Shown: positions 25,042 through 33,256 of the stretch, one piece after another
Position numbering within the stretch: the first letter of the stretch is position 1
How the letters are laid out: every line of letters starts with the position of its first letter
Origin: Hyphomicrobiales bacterium
Lineage (GTDB): Bacteria; Pseudomonadota; Alphaproteobacteria; Rhizobiales; NORP267
Length of the DNA stretch: 33,576 nucleotides
NCBI GenBank assembly: GCA_030688605.1
Contig: JAUYJB010000077.1
Coordinates: 1 to 33,576, forward strand
Direction of reading: 5' to 3'
The notes under the pieces: model-generated
The model's database searches: none
Seen by the model: only the letters and a program-made list of their open reading frames with translations
Told to the model about the DNA's origin: nothing
Translations under genes and position numbers: made by a program

Positions 25042-26424
25042 ATGGTCGAGAAGGTCCTGGAACGGGTCGACCGGGAGCTCGACCACAGCGTGGAGCGCCT
25101 GTTCGAGCTGCTGCGCATCGCCAGCATTTCGACCGACCCCGCCTACCGGCAAGACTGCCGCGCGGCGGCCCTCTGGTGCGCCGACGCGCTCGGCGAGATC
25201 GGTTTCGACGCCTCGGTGCGCGAAACGCAAGGCCTCCCGATCGTGGTCGGCCATGCCGGCCGCGGCAAGCCGGGGCCGCATGTGCTGTTCTACGGCCATT
25301 ACGACGTTCAGCCGCCCGATCCCCTGGCGCTTTGGGAGACGCCGCCCTTCGAGCCGCGCCGCGCCAGGTCCGCCGACGGAAGCGAGATCATCGTCGCCCG
25401 CGGTGCCTCCGACGACAAGGGCCAGCTGATGACGTTCCTTGAGGCCTGTCGCGCCTTCAAGGATGACGAAAGCGACATTCCTGTTCCCGTCACGGTGCTG
25501 CTCGAGGGCGAGGAGGAGTGCGGCTCGAAGAGCCTCGAGCCGTTCATCGCCGCCAATGAAGACGAGCTCAAGGCCGACGTGGCGCTGGTCTGCGATACCG
25601 CCATGTGGAACGCCGAGACGCCGGCGATCACCTCGATGCTGCGCGGGCTGCTGCTCGAAGAGGTCATCGTCACCGCGGCGAGCCGCGATCTGCATTCCGG
25701 CATGTTCGGCGGCCCGGCGCTGAACCCGATCCACGTGCTGGCGCTGATCATCGCCGGTTTGCATGGCGAGGGTGGCCGGGTCGTTCTGCCGGACTTCTAT
25801 GATGGGGTCGGCGAGCTTCCCGACGAGGTGCGGGCGCAGTGGGAGGGGCTCGATTTCGATGAAACGAAGTTCCTCGCCGACATCGGCCTCGGAGCGCCGG
25901 CCGGCGAGGCGGACCGCGGCGTGCTCGAAAAGCTCTGGTCGCGGCCGACCTGCGACGTCAACGGCATCATCGGCGGCTATACCGGAGAAGGGTCGAAGAC
26001 GGTCATCCCGGCCAAGGCGTCCGCCAAATTCTCCTTCCGCCTGGTCGGCGGCCAGGACCCGGAACGGATCTCGAAAAGCTTCCGGGAGTTCGTCCGCGCA
26101 CGGCTTCCCGTCGGCTGCACCGCCGAGTTCATCCGTCACGGCGGCGATGCGGCGATTTCCTTTTCGCTTGACGGCCCCTATTTCGAGGCCGCCCGCAAGG
26201 GGCTCGCCGAAGAGTTCGGCAAGGAGGCGGCTCTGATCGGCTGCGGCGGATCGATCCCCATCGTCGGCAGCTTCAAGCGCCGGCTCAAGATGGATAGCCT
26301 GCTCGTCGGCTTCGGCCTCGACGACGACCGTATCCACAGCCCGAACGAGAAGTACAATCTGTCGAGCTTCCACCATGGCATGCGCAGCTGGGTGCGCATT
26401 CTCGACGCCCTGAAATCGGTCTGA
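25042..26424 (+). CDS. M20 family dipeptidase/metallopeptidase
   Basis: 460-residue zinc peptidase of the M20 family (carnosinase-like, dimeric). Catalytic and metal residues are present: GHYDVQPP (His86), GASDDKGQ (Asp124), EGEEECGS (catalytic and bridging Glu158-Glu159), VCDTAMW (Asp185) and DRIHSPNEKYN near the C-terminus (His). A lid or dimerisation domain occupies the middle third (VIVTAASRDLHSGMFGGPALNPIHVLA). It cleaves dipeptides or related amides in the cytoplasm. The ATG at 25042 has GGAGGAGG upstream. It is followed by an FAH-family gene 31 bp downstream on the same strand, so they may form a two-gene operon. Confidence 0.96.
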   Translation: MVEKVLERVDRELDHSVERLFELLRIASISTDPAYRQDCRAAALWCADALGEIGFDASVRETQGLPIVVGHAGRGKPGPHVLFYGHYDVQPPDPLALWETPPFEPRRARSADGSEIIVARGASDDKGQLMTFLEACRAFKDDESDIPVPVTVLLEGEEECGSKSLEPFIAANEDELKADVALVCDTAMWNAETPAITSMLRGLLLEEVIVTAASRDLHSGMFGGPALNPIHVLALIIAGLHGEGGRVVLPDFYDGVGELPDEVRAQWEGLDFDETKFLADIGLGAPAGEADRGVLEKLWSRPTCDVNGIIGGYTGEGSKTVIPAKASAKFSFRLVGGQDPERISKSFREFVRARLPVGCTAEFIRHGGDAAISFSLDGPYFEAARKGLAEEFGKEAALIGCGGSIPIVGSFKRRLKMDSLLVGFGLDDDRIHSPNEKYNLSSFHHGMRSWVRILDALKSV

Positions 26425-26455
26425 CCCGACCACAGCAAAAAAGGATGATGAGACG

Positions 26456-27304
26456 ATGAAGCTCGTAAGATTTGGCGCGCCTGAGGAGGAAAAGCCGGGG
26501 CTTGTTGACGGCGACGGCAATATCCGCGACCTCTCGGGCGAGGTCTCCGATATCGACGGCGCGGCGCTGGCGCCGGCGTCGCTGAAGCGGCTGTCGCAGA
26601 TCGATCCGGCGGGCCTGCCGCTCGTTTCCGGGAAGACGCGCCTCGGCCCCTGCGTCGGCAAGATTTCCAAGATGCCGGCGATCGGCCTCAACTATGCCGA
26701 TCACGCCAAGGAGGCCGGGCTGCCGCTCCCCAAGGAGCCGGTGCTGTTCATGAAGGCGGTTTCGGCCATCTGCGGCCCCAACGACGACACGATCCGGCCG
26801 AAGGATTCGACCAAGCTCGACCATGAGGTGGAGCTCGGCATCGTCATCGGCACCCGGGCGAGCTACGTTTCAAAGGACAAGGCGCTCGACCACGTCGCCG
26901 GCTATTGCATCGTCAATGATGTCTCCGAGCGCGCATTCCAGATCGAACGCAATGGCGGCCAGTGGGACAAGGGCAAGGGCTGCGACACGTTCGCGCCGAC
27001 GGGGCCGTGGATGGTGACGAGCGACGAGATCCCCGACCCGCAGGCACTCGACATGTTCCTCGAGGTCAACGGCGAGCGTCGACAGACCGGCAACACGCGC
27101 ACCATGATCTTCGGCGTCGCCGACATCGTCTCCGATCTCAGCAATTTTCTGACGCTGATGCCCGGCGACGTGATCATCACCGGCACCCCGCCCGGCGTCG
27201 GCCTCGGCTCGGGCAAATTTCTGAAGGTAGGCGATACGGTGCATCTCGGCATCGCCGGCCTCGGCGAGCAGCGCCAGAAGATCGTCGCCTGGCCAGGCAA
27301 GTAG
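26456..27304 (+). CDS. Fumarylacetoacetate hydrolase (FAH) family protein
   Basis: 282-residue FAH-family enzyme, complete. Metal ligands appear as DHEVELGIVIGT (Glu124, Glu126) and CIVNDVSERAFQ (Asp155); the C-terminal TGTPPGVGLG is a family signature. It has the N-terminal segment typical of the ureidoglycolate-lyase-like/2-keto-acid hydrolase branch (MKLVRFG, then AIGLNYADHAKEAG). Members cleave C-C or C-N bonds or isomerise 2-oxo acids using Mg2+. The ATG at 26456 follows the M20 gene closely (31 bp) and has GATGAGACG upstream. It is the second FAH gene in the window and differs in sequence from the one at 1-528. Exact substrate unknown. Confidence 0.95.
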   Translation: MKLVRFGAPEEEKPGLVDGDGNIRDLSGEVSDIDGAALAPASLKRLSQIDPAGLPLVSGKTRLGPCVGKISKMPAIGLNYADHAKEAGLPLPKEPVLFMKAVSAICGPNDDTIRPKDSTKLDHEVELGIVIGTRASYVSKDKALDHVAGYCIVNDVSERAFQIERNGGQWDKGKGCDTFAPTGPWMVTSDEIPDPQALDMFLEVNGERRQTGNTRTMIFGVADIVSDLSNFLTLMPGDVIITGTPPGVGLGSGKFLKVGDTVHLGIAGLGEQRQKIVAWPGK

Positions 27305-27308
27305 CGGC

Positions 27309-28484
27309 TCAGCCGCCGCCGAGCGCGCGGTAGATCTTTCGCCCCGGCCGGCCGGTCGGCTCCATGCCGAAGCGCTTCTCCGCCTTGGCGATGGCCTCCC
27401 GGGTGACCGGGCCGATCTTGCCGTCGGCCTCGCCGATATCGTAGCCGGCGGCGAGCAGCAGCTTCTGCAGATCGAGCCGCTCGGCGCGCGACAGGCCCGG
27501 ATCGTCGGTCGGCCAGGGGGTCCTCAGCGCCGGATAGCCGGCAAGCCGGTCGGCGAGGTGGGAGATGGCGAGCGCGTAGGATTCCGCCGCGTTATAGGAG
27601 TAGATCGCGTTGAAGTTGCGGAACACGAGAAAGCCCGGCCCGCGCGGCCCGGCGGGAAGAAGCAGACCCGCCTGCGCGCCGCCGGAAAGTCTTTCCCCGT
27701 CGGCGCGCACCACGCCGCGCCGGCTCCAGGTCGAAAGCGCCGCCCGGTTCTTGCGCCCGGTCGGGCCGCTGTAGCCCGCCGGCACCTTGACCTCGATCAT
27801 CCAGGATTCGCCGGGCCGCCAGCCTGAGCGGCTCAGATAGTTTGCCGTCGAGCCGAGCGCGTCGGCGACCGAATCGACGAGGTCGCGCCGCCCGTCGCCG
27901 TCGAAATCCACCGCCAGGCGCTGATAGCTGGAGGGGATGAACTGGGTCTGGCCGAAGGCGCCGGCCCACGAGCCGTAAAGCTTTTCGAGGTTGAGATCGC
28001 CGCGGTCGACGAGCTTGAGCGCCGCGATCAGCTCGCCGCGCCAGAAGTCCGTCCGCCGCCCGCCCTCGCACACCAGATTGGCGAGCGCATGGGGCAGGAA
28101 GTTGTCGCCCGCCTCCCGCCCATAGTCGGTCTCCACCCCCCACACCGCCGCGATCACGTAGCGGTTGACGCCGAAGCGCCGTTCCGCCGCCCGCAGGATT
28201 GCGTCATGTTGCTGCATCATGGCGCGGCCGACGCTGATGCGCTCCTCGTCCACCAGGAAGGCGAGATAGTCCCAGATCGGTATCTTGAATTCCGGCTGCA
28301 CCTTGGAAAGGCGCAGGACCTTCTCGTCCGGCTCGGCGCCGTCCAGCGCCCGGGAAGCGACGGTTCGGCTGACGCCGGCCCCGACGGCCGCCTGTTTGAG
28401 GCCGGCAACGCAGGCCGAAAAGTTTGCCGCCGCGGGTCCGGCCCAAAGGACGGTCAGGATCGCCAACAGGATTATCGCGCGCAT
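27309..28484 (-). CDS. MltB-type lytic murein transglycosylase with peptidoglycan-binding domain
   Basis: 391-residue secreted enzyme. A signal peptide (MRAIILLAILTVLWAGPAAA, cleaved near residue 20) precedes the transglycosylase domain with VIAAVWGVETDYG, catalytic Glu118, then GAFGQTQFIPSSYQRLAVDFDGDGRRD. A PG_binding_1 domain closes the C-terminus (LDLQKLLLAAGYDIGEADGKIGPVTREAIAKAEKRFG). It cleaves murein glycan strands to anhydromuropeptides during wall turnover. No lipobox Cys is evident, so it is probably soluble in the periplasm. The start at ATG 28484 has GGGAGAAG upstream; a longer frame to 28535 lacks support. It is convergent with the FAH gene, with 4 bp between stops. Confidence 0.95.
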   Translation of the reverse strand: MRAIILLAILTVLWAGPAAANFSACVAGLKQAAVGAGVSRTVASRALDGAEPDEKVLRLSKVQPEFKIPIWDYLAFLVDEERISVGRAMMQQHDAILRAAERRFGVNRYVIAAVWGVETDYGREAGDNFLPHALANLVCEGGRRTDFWRGELIAALKLVDRGDLNLEKLYGSWAGAFGQTQFIPSSYQRLAVDFDGDGRRDLVDSVADALGSTANYLSRSGWRPGESWMIEVKVPAGYSGPTGRKNRAALSTWSRRGVVRADGERLSGGAQAGLLLPAGPRGPGFLVFRNFNAIYSYNAAESYALAISHLADRLAGYPALRTPWPTDDPGLSRAERLDLQKLLLAAGYDIGEADGKIGPVTREAIAKAEKRFGMEPTGRPGRKIYRALGGG

Positions 28485-28580
28485 GCGTGCTTCTCCCTTC
28501 GGGGTCTCGGCGCGTGTCCGAAGAGACCGGCCCAAGTCTAACCGATTCCGTTCCCCCGCGCCCGGCCTGCCCTGCGCCGG

Positions 28581-29129
28581 TCAATCGAGCTCGGGCCTGC
28601 GGCCTTCCGGCGCCGCGATCTCGAAGGCGTTGATGGTCATCGAGATCAGCGTGTAGTAGCCGAGGACGCCGACCAGGTCGACGATGCGGTCCTCCCCCAA
28701 TATGGCGACCGCGCGTGCATAGAGATCGTCGGTTACGCGGCGCTCGAGATTGAGCGACAGGACGAAATCATGAACGACGGCCTCGTCGTCCTTCTCGAAG
28801 GCCGGCTTCTTCCTGGCGCGGACGGCCTCGACGATCTCGGGCGCAAGGCCTGCCTTCAGCGCGATGTCCTTGTGCGCCTGCCATTCATACTCCGCTCCCC
28901 AGATCCGCGCGGTGATGAGAATGGCAAGCTCGGAAAGTCGCGGCGGCAGCGCGCTGTCATAGCGCGCGTAGCGCCCGAGCCTCTGCGCCGGATCGGCAAG
29001 CCCCGGCCGGTGCAGCCAGACCGCGAGCGGCCCGCGGACGCCGCCGCGGGGGCCCGATCTGATCTCCTCGAATATGCGCCGCTGCTCGCCGCTCATGGCC
29101 GCGGGCTTAAGCTCGGCTATGCGTGTCAC
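28581..29129 (-). CDS. Carboxymuconolactone decarboxylase (CMD/AhpD) family protein
   Basis: 182-residue helical CMD-fold protein. The core reads LPPRLSELAILITARIWGAEYEWQAHKDIALKAGLAPEIVEAVR; the His of EWQAHKD is the family proton-transfer His, but the CxxC pair of redox-active AhpD is missing, so it is not a peroxidase partner. Later VTDDLYARAVAILGEDRIVDLVGVLGYYTLISMTINAFE is the conserved C-terminal helix pair. The GTG at 29129 is chosen because GAAAGG lies upstream and the length fits the family; longer in-frame starts have no ribosome site. Substrate unknown. Divergent from the small membrane protein. Confidence 0.92.
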   Translation of the reverse strand: MTRIAELKPAAMSGEQRRIFEEIRSGPRGGVRGPLAVWLHRPGLADPAQRLGRYARYDSALPPRLSELAILITARIWGAEYEWQAHKDIALKAGLAPEIVEAVRARKKPAFEKDDEAVVHDFVLSLNLERRVTDDLYARAVAILGEDRIVDLVGVLGYYTLISMTINAFEIAAPEGRRPELD

Positions 29130-29251
29130 GGTGTGTCGGCCTTTCTTGAGGGAAGGGGGCGGGCGGACCGGGAGCAAAACCCGTCCTGCGCGCTTCAGCC
29201 ATGCTATATATGCAACTCTGGGCTGCATGAAGAGCAAGCGGAGTAAAGACC

Positions 29252-29497
29252 ATGAGCGAATGCAAGCCTCTGGCTCTCGGCGTCGGAATCGGCGTGTTAT
29301 GGGCCATCTACGTCTTTTTTGTGGGAATCACGGCGATGTTCGGCTGGGGCGACGCGATCGTCGGCGTTCTCGCCTCGCTTTATATCGGCTACGGCCCGTC
29401 GATCGTCGGCGCGGTCATGGGCGCAATTTGGGGCTTCGTCGACGGCTTCATCGCTGGCGTCGTCATCGCCTGGATATACAATCTGGTGGCGAAATAG
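29252..29497 (+). CDS. Small holin-like membrane protein
   Basis: 81-residue hydrophobic protein with two or three membrane helices (LALGVGIGVLWAIYVFFVGI, then VGVLASLYIGYGPSIVGAVMGAIWGFVDGFIAGVVIAWIYNLV), matching the small family that databases label bacteriophage holin although it occurs widely in bacterial and archaeal chromosomes with no phage. No phage genes are nearby. The ATG at 29252 has GGAGTAAAG upstream. Divergent from the CMD gene. Function unknown. Confidence 0.88.
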   Translation: MSECKPLALGVGIGVLWAIYVFFVGITAMFGWGDAIVGVLASLYIGYGPSIVGAVMGAIWGFVDGFIAGVVIAWIYNLVAK

Positions 29498-29874
29498 CCC
29501 GCGGGACGGCGCGAGCAGGACGAGACCCATCCTGCGCGCGTCGTGAGGAAGGCTGCTTCTACTCCAGATTGAGTTAAGAAAAGCCTGTTTTGGGGGCAAA
29601 CCGCCGCATCAGGAGTCCGCAAAGGGAGGCCGCACCGCCGTGTCCTGGGCACTGTCAGGTCGACCCCCCGTGCTCTCCCAGAGCCGCCGGAATCGCAGCC
29701 GAGTGGGCGGCCCTGCGCGGGAGAGCAGGGCTCTCTCCCGACTACATGGTGAACAAACTACTCAGAGCCGATTCAGCATCCGGCAACCCCAGATAGCGAT
29801 ACTGTCCGGAGAAGTGGTCGGCCGGCGCGAGTGGCCGAGAAAGCCTTCTGACTGGCTGGGAGAGGGCGAACACG
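29498..29874. other. Intergenic region with short hairpins, no gene seen
   Basis: No supported reading frame in 377 bp. A hairpin GCAGGA/TCCTGC (29515-29520 and 29530-29535) just after the holin-like gene may end its transcript, but lacks a T-run. A second inverted repeat, GCTCTCCC (29672-29679) with GGGAGAGC (29719-29726), lies mid-region. The promoter of the protease gene should be here; none is clear. Confidence 0.4.
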
Positions 29875-31269
29875 ATGCTGCACCTTCCTAAAGGCACCAT
29901 CGCATTGGTCTGCCTGCTGGCGCTGACTGCACCGATCGTCGGCATCGTACCCGCGCGAGCCGACTACCTGAGCTCGGAGCACTGGTTCTCAACCAAGAGC
30001 GAGAAGAGCCGCGTCCTCCTGCAAGCCACGTTGGTCCTCCTCGGGCACTACACCGGGCTCATTGACGCGGAGTTCGGCAGGCTCACCTATCGGGCTCTGC
30101 TCGCTTACCAGGGATCGCACCGCCTCGACCCCGACGGTGTGCTGAGTCCAACCGAGGAGCAGCAGCTCCTGCTCGCAGGCGCCGCCGTCTTCAAGGTCCT
30201 GGGATTCTCTGAACAGACGGACGATCGAGCCGGGATCAAGGTCCCCGTGCCGGTCAACCTCCTTGTCCGGAGCACTCCGTCTCGATGGGGGACGCGATGG
30301 CTGAGCGGTGACGGCTCTGTGGAACTCGAAACGCTCGCGGTCCCCGAGGTCGAGACGACCTTCGACGAACTCCTGAGGCGCCTGAGCACCGGCAGCAACC
30401 GCACCGTCACCTACGCCTACACCCAGTCTGACCTGTTCGTGCTCAGCGGCCGTCTTGGCGAGCGCAAGTTCTACGCTGCGTTCATCAAGGCCGGGAGCAT
30501 GAGCCGCGGGTTCTCGATCTCGTGGGACCCGGCGGTCGACAGGATCGGCTCGCTCCTCTCGGTGTATCTGGTCTCGACAGTCGCGTTCCCCAAGGCTGTC
30601 GAGTCGGGCGGAGAGGACGGGCGGAACGGTAAGCGTGAGCCGATCCCAAGCGGCGTGTCTGCCGGATCCGGCTTCGCGATCGCCGCCGACGGGATCGTCG
30701 TGACCAACGCCCACGTGGTCAACGACTGCACGTCGCTCGAGATATCGGGCTACGGCCAGGCGGCGGTCATCACCGCCGACGAAGTGCGCGACCTGGCGGT
30801 GCTCCGCGTGGACGGCCGGACGTTCCGGAGCGTCGCCCGCCTCAAGGTCGGCGAGCTCAAGCTTGGCCAGGAGATCGTCGTGGTCGGCTTTCCGTTGTCC
30901 GAGATCCTCGGCAATGCCCTTCACGTCAGCCCGGGCGCGGTCAGCGGCCTCTCGGGAGTGGGCGGCAACCGCTCGAACTTCATGGTCTCCGCCACTCTCC
31001 AACCCGGCGATTCCGGCGGCCCGATCCTCGACCTGAACGGTGACGTCGTCGGGGTCGCGGTGGCGAAGCTGAACGACCTCGCGCTCCTGAACGAGCACGG
31101 AACGACTAGCGCCAACATCGGCTTCGCCATCAACGCCACGACCCTCCTCGACTTTCTTAAGCCGTTCAAGGTGACGACGAGCGAGGACCCGGTCCCGCCG
31201 GATGCAAACGTCGAGCGAGCTGTCGCCGGCGCCGAGGAGTTCACCCATCAAGTCATCTGCCGGAAGTGA
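29875..31269 (+). CDS. Secreted trypsin-like serine protease with N-terminal peptidoglycan-binding-like region
   Basis: 464-residue exported protein. Signal peptide MLHLPKGTIALVCLLALTAP, cleaved near residue 29 (ARA before DYLSS). Residues about 45-100 resemble a peptidoglycan-binding helical repeat (LLQATLVLLGHYTGLIDAEFGRLTYRALLAYQGSHRLDPDGVLS). A middle region of about 150 residues is unrecognised. The C-terminal chymotrypsin-fold protease has an intact triad: His280 (VVTNAHVV), Asp306 (VRDLAVL) and Ser380 (QPGDSGGPI). No PDZ domain follows, unlike DegP. Probably a periplasmic envelope protease. Good ribosome site AGAGGG before ATG 29875. Upstream is the only sizeable gap on this side; 13 bp downstream begins the GFA gene. 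Confidence 0.93.
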   Translation: MLHLPKGTIALVCLLALTAPIVGIVPARADYLSSEHWFSTKSEKSRVLLQATLVLLGHYTGLIDAEFGRLTYRALLAYQGSHRLDPDGVLSPTEEQQLLLAGAAVFKVLGFSEQTDDRAGIKVPVPVNLLVRSTPSRWGTRWLSGDGSVELETLAVPEVETTFDELLRRLSTGSNRTVTYAYTQSDLFVLSGRLGERKFYAAFIKAGSMSRGFSISWDPAVDRIGSLLSVYLVSTVAFPKAVESGGEDGRNGKREPIPSGVSAGSGFAIAADGIVVTNAHVVNDCTSLEISGYGQAAVITADEVRDLAVLRVDGRTFRSVARLKVGELKLGQEIVVVGFPLSEILGNALHVSPGAVSGLSGVGGNRSNFMVSATLQPGDSGGPILDLNGDVVGVAVAKLNDLALLNEHGTTSANIGFAINATTLLDFLKPFKVTTSEDPVPPDANVERAVAGAEEFTHQVICRK

Positions 31270-31282
31270 AAGGACGGTCGCG

Positions 31283-31924
31283 ATGGCCGAAAAAGGCGAT
31301 GAGGCGCTGCAAGGCGGCTGCGCGTGCGGCGCCGTGCGCTATCGCATGACGACGAGGCCCATGTTCGTTCACTGCTGTCATTGCCGCTGGTGCCAGCGCG
31401 AAACGGGCGCCTCCTTCGCCCTCAACGCGATGATCGAAGCCGATCGCGTCGTCCTTTTGCGGGGCGCGCCGGACACGGTGAACACGCCGTCGGCGAGCGG
31501 CAAGGGGCAGAAGATCGTCCGCTGTCCGACCTGCCGGGTGGCACTGTGGAGCCACTATGCCGGGGCGGGCGACGCGATCTGCTTCATGCGCGTCGGCACG
31601 CTCGACAACCCGGATCTCCTGCCGCCCGACATCCACATCTTTACGAGCTCGAAGCAGCCCTGGGTGATCCTGCCGCCGGACGTGCCGGCGGTGCCGGAAT
31701 ATTACCGCCGCGACGACTATTGGCCCGAGGAAAGCCTGGCGCGCCGCCGCGCCTTGCGCGGCCGACGGCCGGCAGGCGACACGACCGCCCGAAAGCGGTA
31801 CCATTCCTTGAGCGACGTCGAGCGGAAGGCCGCCGCAAGCGATGCCACCGAGGCGATGCGGCGGGCGAGGGACCGGAGACATGATGGTTGCGGCGAAGGA
31901 TCGGGGCATCGTCTGGTCGGATGA
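31283..31924 (+). CDS. GFA (glutathione-dependent formaldehyde-activating)-family protein
   Basis: 213-residue protein with the Zn-binding GFA/CENP-V fold: GGCACGAVRYRMT (first Cys pair), HCCHCRWCQRETGASFALNAMI (second cluster) and VRCPTCRVALWSHY (third). The family is small cysteine-rich, zinc-binding and mostly uncharacterised; the formaldehyde activity is uncertain for most members. It is longer than usual: about 50 C-terminal residues after DDYWPEESLARRR are arginine/alanine-rich and may not be structured. The ATG at 31283 follows AAAGGACGG. It starts 13 bp after the protease stop and overlaps the next gene by about 41 bp. Confidence 0.92.
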   Translation: MAEKGDEALQGGCACGAVRYRMTTRPMFVHCCHCRWCQRETGASFALNAMIEADRVVLLRGAPDTVNTPSASGKGQKIVRCPTCRVALWSHYAGAGDAICFMRVGTLDNPDLLPPDIHIFTSSKQPWVILPPDVPAVPEYYRRDDYWPEESLARRRALRGRRPAGDTTARKRYHSLSDVERKAAASDATEAMRRARDRRHDGCGEGSGHRLVG

Positions 31925-32309
31925 TTTCCTGATCGGCATCGCGGAAATCGACTTCGAGCACCGGCGCCTGGTCGAGGACGTCAACCGATTGCACCGGCAG
32001 CTGCTCGACGAGGTCGGCCCGCGCCGCATCGCGCGCACGCTCGGCACCATCCACGCCCGCATGCAGGCTCACTTCGCGCTCGAGGAACACGTCATGCTGT
32101 CCAACGGCTATCCCCACTACCCGGAGCACAAGGCGGAGCACGAGCGGCTTCTGGACGAATACACGGAACTCATGACCAAGTTCGAGCGGGAGCCGAGCCG
32201 CGCCGACCGGGAGGCCATGGAGGGCAAGCTCCGCCAATGGATCGTCGGCCACATCGCCACCAGCGACAAGAAGATGAGTCTGATGCTCATCAGCGGCAAG
32301 CAGACATAG
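31884..32309 (+). CDS. Bacteriohemerythrin
   Basis: 141-residue single-domain hemerythrin binding a di-iron centre and O2. Ligand motifs are complete: IAEIDFEHRRLVEDVNRLH, HARMQAHFALEEHVML, HKAEHERLLDEY and HIATSDKKMSLML. Roles include O2 storage or sensing. Start: ATG 31884 (GGAG five bases upstream) is preferred over ATG 31881. The first 41 bp overlap the GFA gene in another frame, so the two are translationally linked. Followed by extragenic palindromes. Confidence 0.95.
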   Translation: MVAAKDRGIVWSDDFLIGIAEIDFEHRRLVEDVNRLHRQLLDEVGPRRIARTLGTIHARMQAHFALEEHVMLSNGYPHYPEHKAEHERLLDEYTELMTKFEREPSRADREAMEGKLRQWIVGHIATSDKKMSLMLISGKQT

Positions 32310-32340
32310 CCCGCGATCGGGCCGTCGATCCTCGGCCGTC

Positions 32341-32440
32341 GCTCGTCCGGGACGACGAGCGGGGCGGCGTCCGGCACATTTCTCCCTCTCCCTTGGCGGG
32401 AGAGGGATGCGAAGGGTCGGCGCGGGTTCTTTCCCGCGCC
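32341..32440. repeat. Cluster of three extragenic palindromes
   Basis: GCTCGTC/GACGAGC (32341-32347 and 32354-32360), CCCTCTCCC/GGGAGAGGG (32384-32392 and 32398-32406), and GGCGCGGG/CCCGCGCC (32419-32426 and 32433-32440). The last two are typical Rhizobiales-style GC-rich palindromes and lie between the convergent hemerythrin and thermonuclease genes, so they may act as a bidirectional terminator or mRNA stabiliser. Confidence 0.75.
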
Positions 32441-32497
32441 CTACCCGGAGCTGGGTGAGGGGGCGGTCCCAAGGGGGGCGAGGGGCAGCGCGGGGGG

Positions 32498-33025
32498 TCA
32501 GCCGCACCAGCTTCGCCGGGCGCCGTCCCAGTACCGCGCCAGCCCTTCGGCGACCAGCGTGTGGCCGACAGACCGTCCATCGCGCATGATGACGCGCAGC
32601 TTGCGCCCGTAAATGTCCTTGTCCCGGCCGCCGGTATGGACCACCTCGAAAGGCCCGTCGTTCAAGAGTTCCAGAAGCCGGCTCGTGGCCCGCCGCCCGA
32701 GCGCTGCCTCGGAAGCGCATTTGGGCTTGTGGGTCTCGGGCGTGTCGATGTCCTCGAGCCTGATGGTCAGGCCGCCATGGCGGATCGTGTCGCCGTCGAT
32801 TACGCAGTTCTGCTGCTTCGCCCTGACGCAAATACGAAAGTTCGAAGACGCGCCGGCAATCGACCGAACTTGGTCGGTTATCGGTTCGGTCATCCAGTAG
32901 CCGATCAGCGTCCCGCAGACCACGGCTACCACCGGGCGCCAGGACGCGCTCAGGCTGCCGAGCCGCCGGCGGCGGGGCCCGAGCCCGAAGTTCGGCTGGC
33001 GCTTGAACCGAAAAACTTCGCCCAA
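32498..33025 (-). CDS. Membrane-anchored thermonuclease (SNase) family protein
   Basis: About 175 residues: basic N-terminus (FRFKRQPNFGLGPRRRRLGSLSASWR), one membrane segment (PVVAVVCGTLIGYW), then a staphylococcal-nuclease-like domain with VIDGDTI, IRLEDIDTPETHKPKC and a DKDIYGRKLRVIMRDGRSVGHTLVAEGLA signature; the catalytic Arg and Asp/Glu positions of the family are represented in these strings. Ca2+-dependent nuclease acting at or outside the membrane. The start is uncertain: TTG 33025 is preferred (GGGAG 9 bp upstream); a TTG at 33184 would add 53 unstructured residues with no ribosome site. Convergent with the hemerythrin gene. Confidence 0.85.
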   Translation of the reverse strand: MGEVFRFKRQPNFGLGPRRRRLGSLSASWRPVVAVVCGTLIGYWMTEPITDQVRSIAGASSNFRICVRAKQQNCVIDGDTIRHGGLTIRLEDIDTPETHKPKCASEAALGRRATSRLLELLNDGPFEVVHTGGRDKDIYGRKLRVIMRDGRSVGHTLVAEGLARYWDGARRSWCG

Positions 33026-33256
33026 TGCCGCCCGCTCCCTTCCGCATCGGCGGATGGCGGCTTTTGGCCGATTGCCGCCCTTGCTCTCGGATCCGGCCGA
33101 ATGACGCTCCGGCTCGACGCCGGAAACCCTGATGGTTCCGCGCCAGTATTCGCCACTGGACGTAAAGCAGAGGTGAATCGGCAAAAGGAGACGTTCGAGA
33201 CGTCAGTTCGGCGGGATTTCGCGGTTTTCACCACTCCTCGGTGGGCAGAGAGCCTG

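Noticed and set aside
24892-26691. 599-codon minus-strand frame opposite the M20 peptidase
   Set aside because: Antisense shadow; the M20 gene on the plus strand has all metal ligands and a strong ribosome site.
29252-29497. Holin-like gene as evidence of a prophage
   Set aside because: No other phage genes, integrase or attachment repeats nearby; the family is common in non-phage contexts.
29175-29540. Similar strings (ACCC-TCCTGCGCGC) on both sides of the holin-like gene, as possible direct repeats of an insertion
   Set aside because: Only about 15 of 17 bases match in GC-rich sequence, and one copy is part of a local hairpin; chance is likely.
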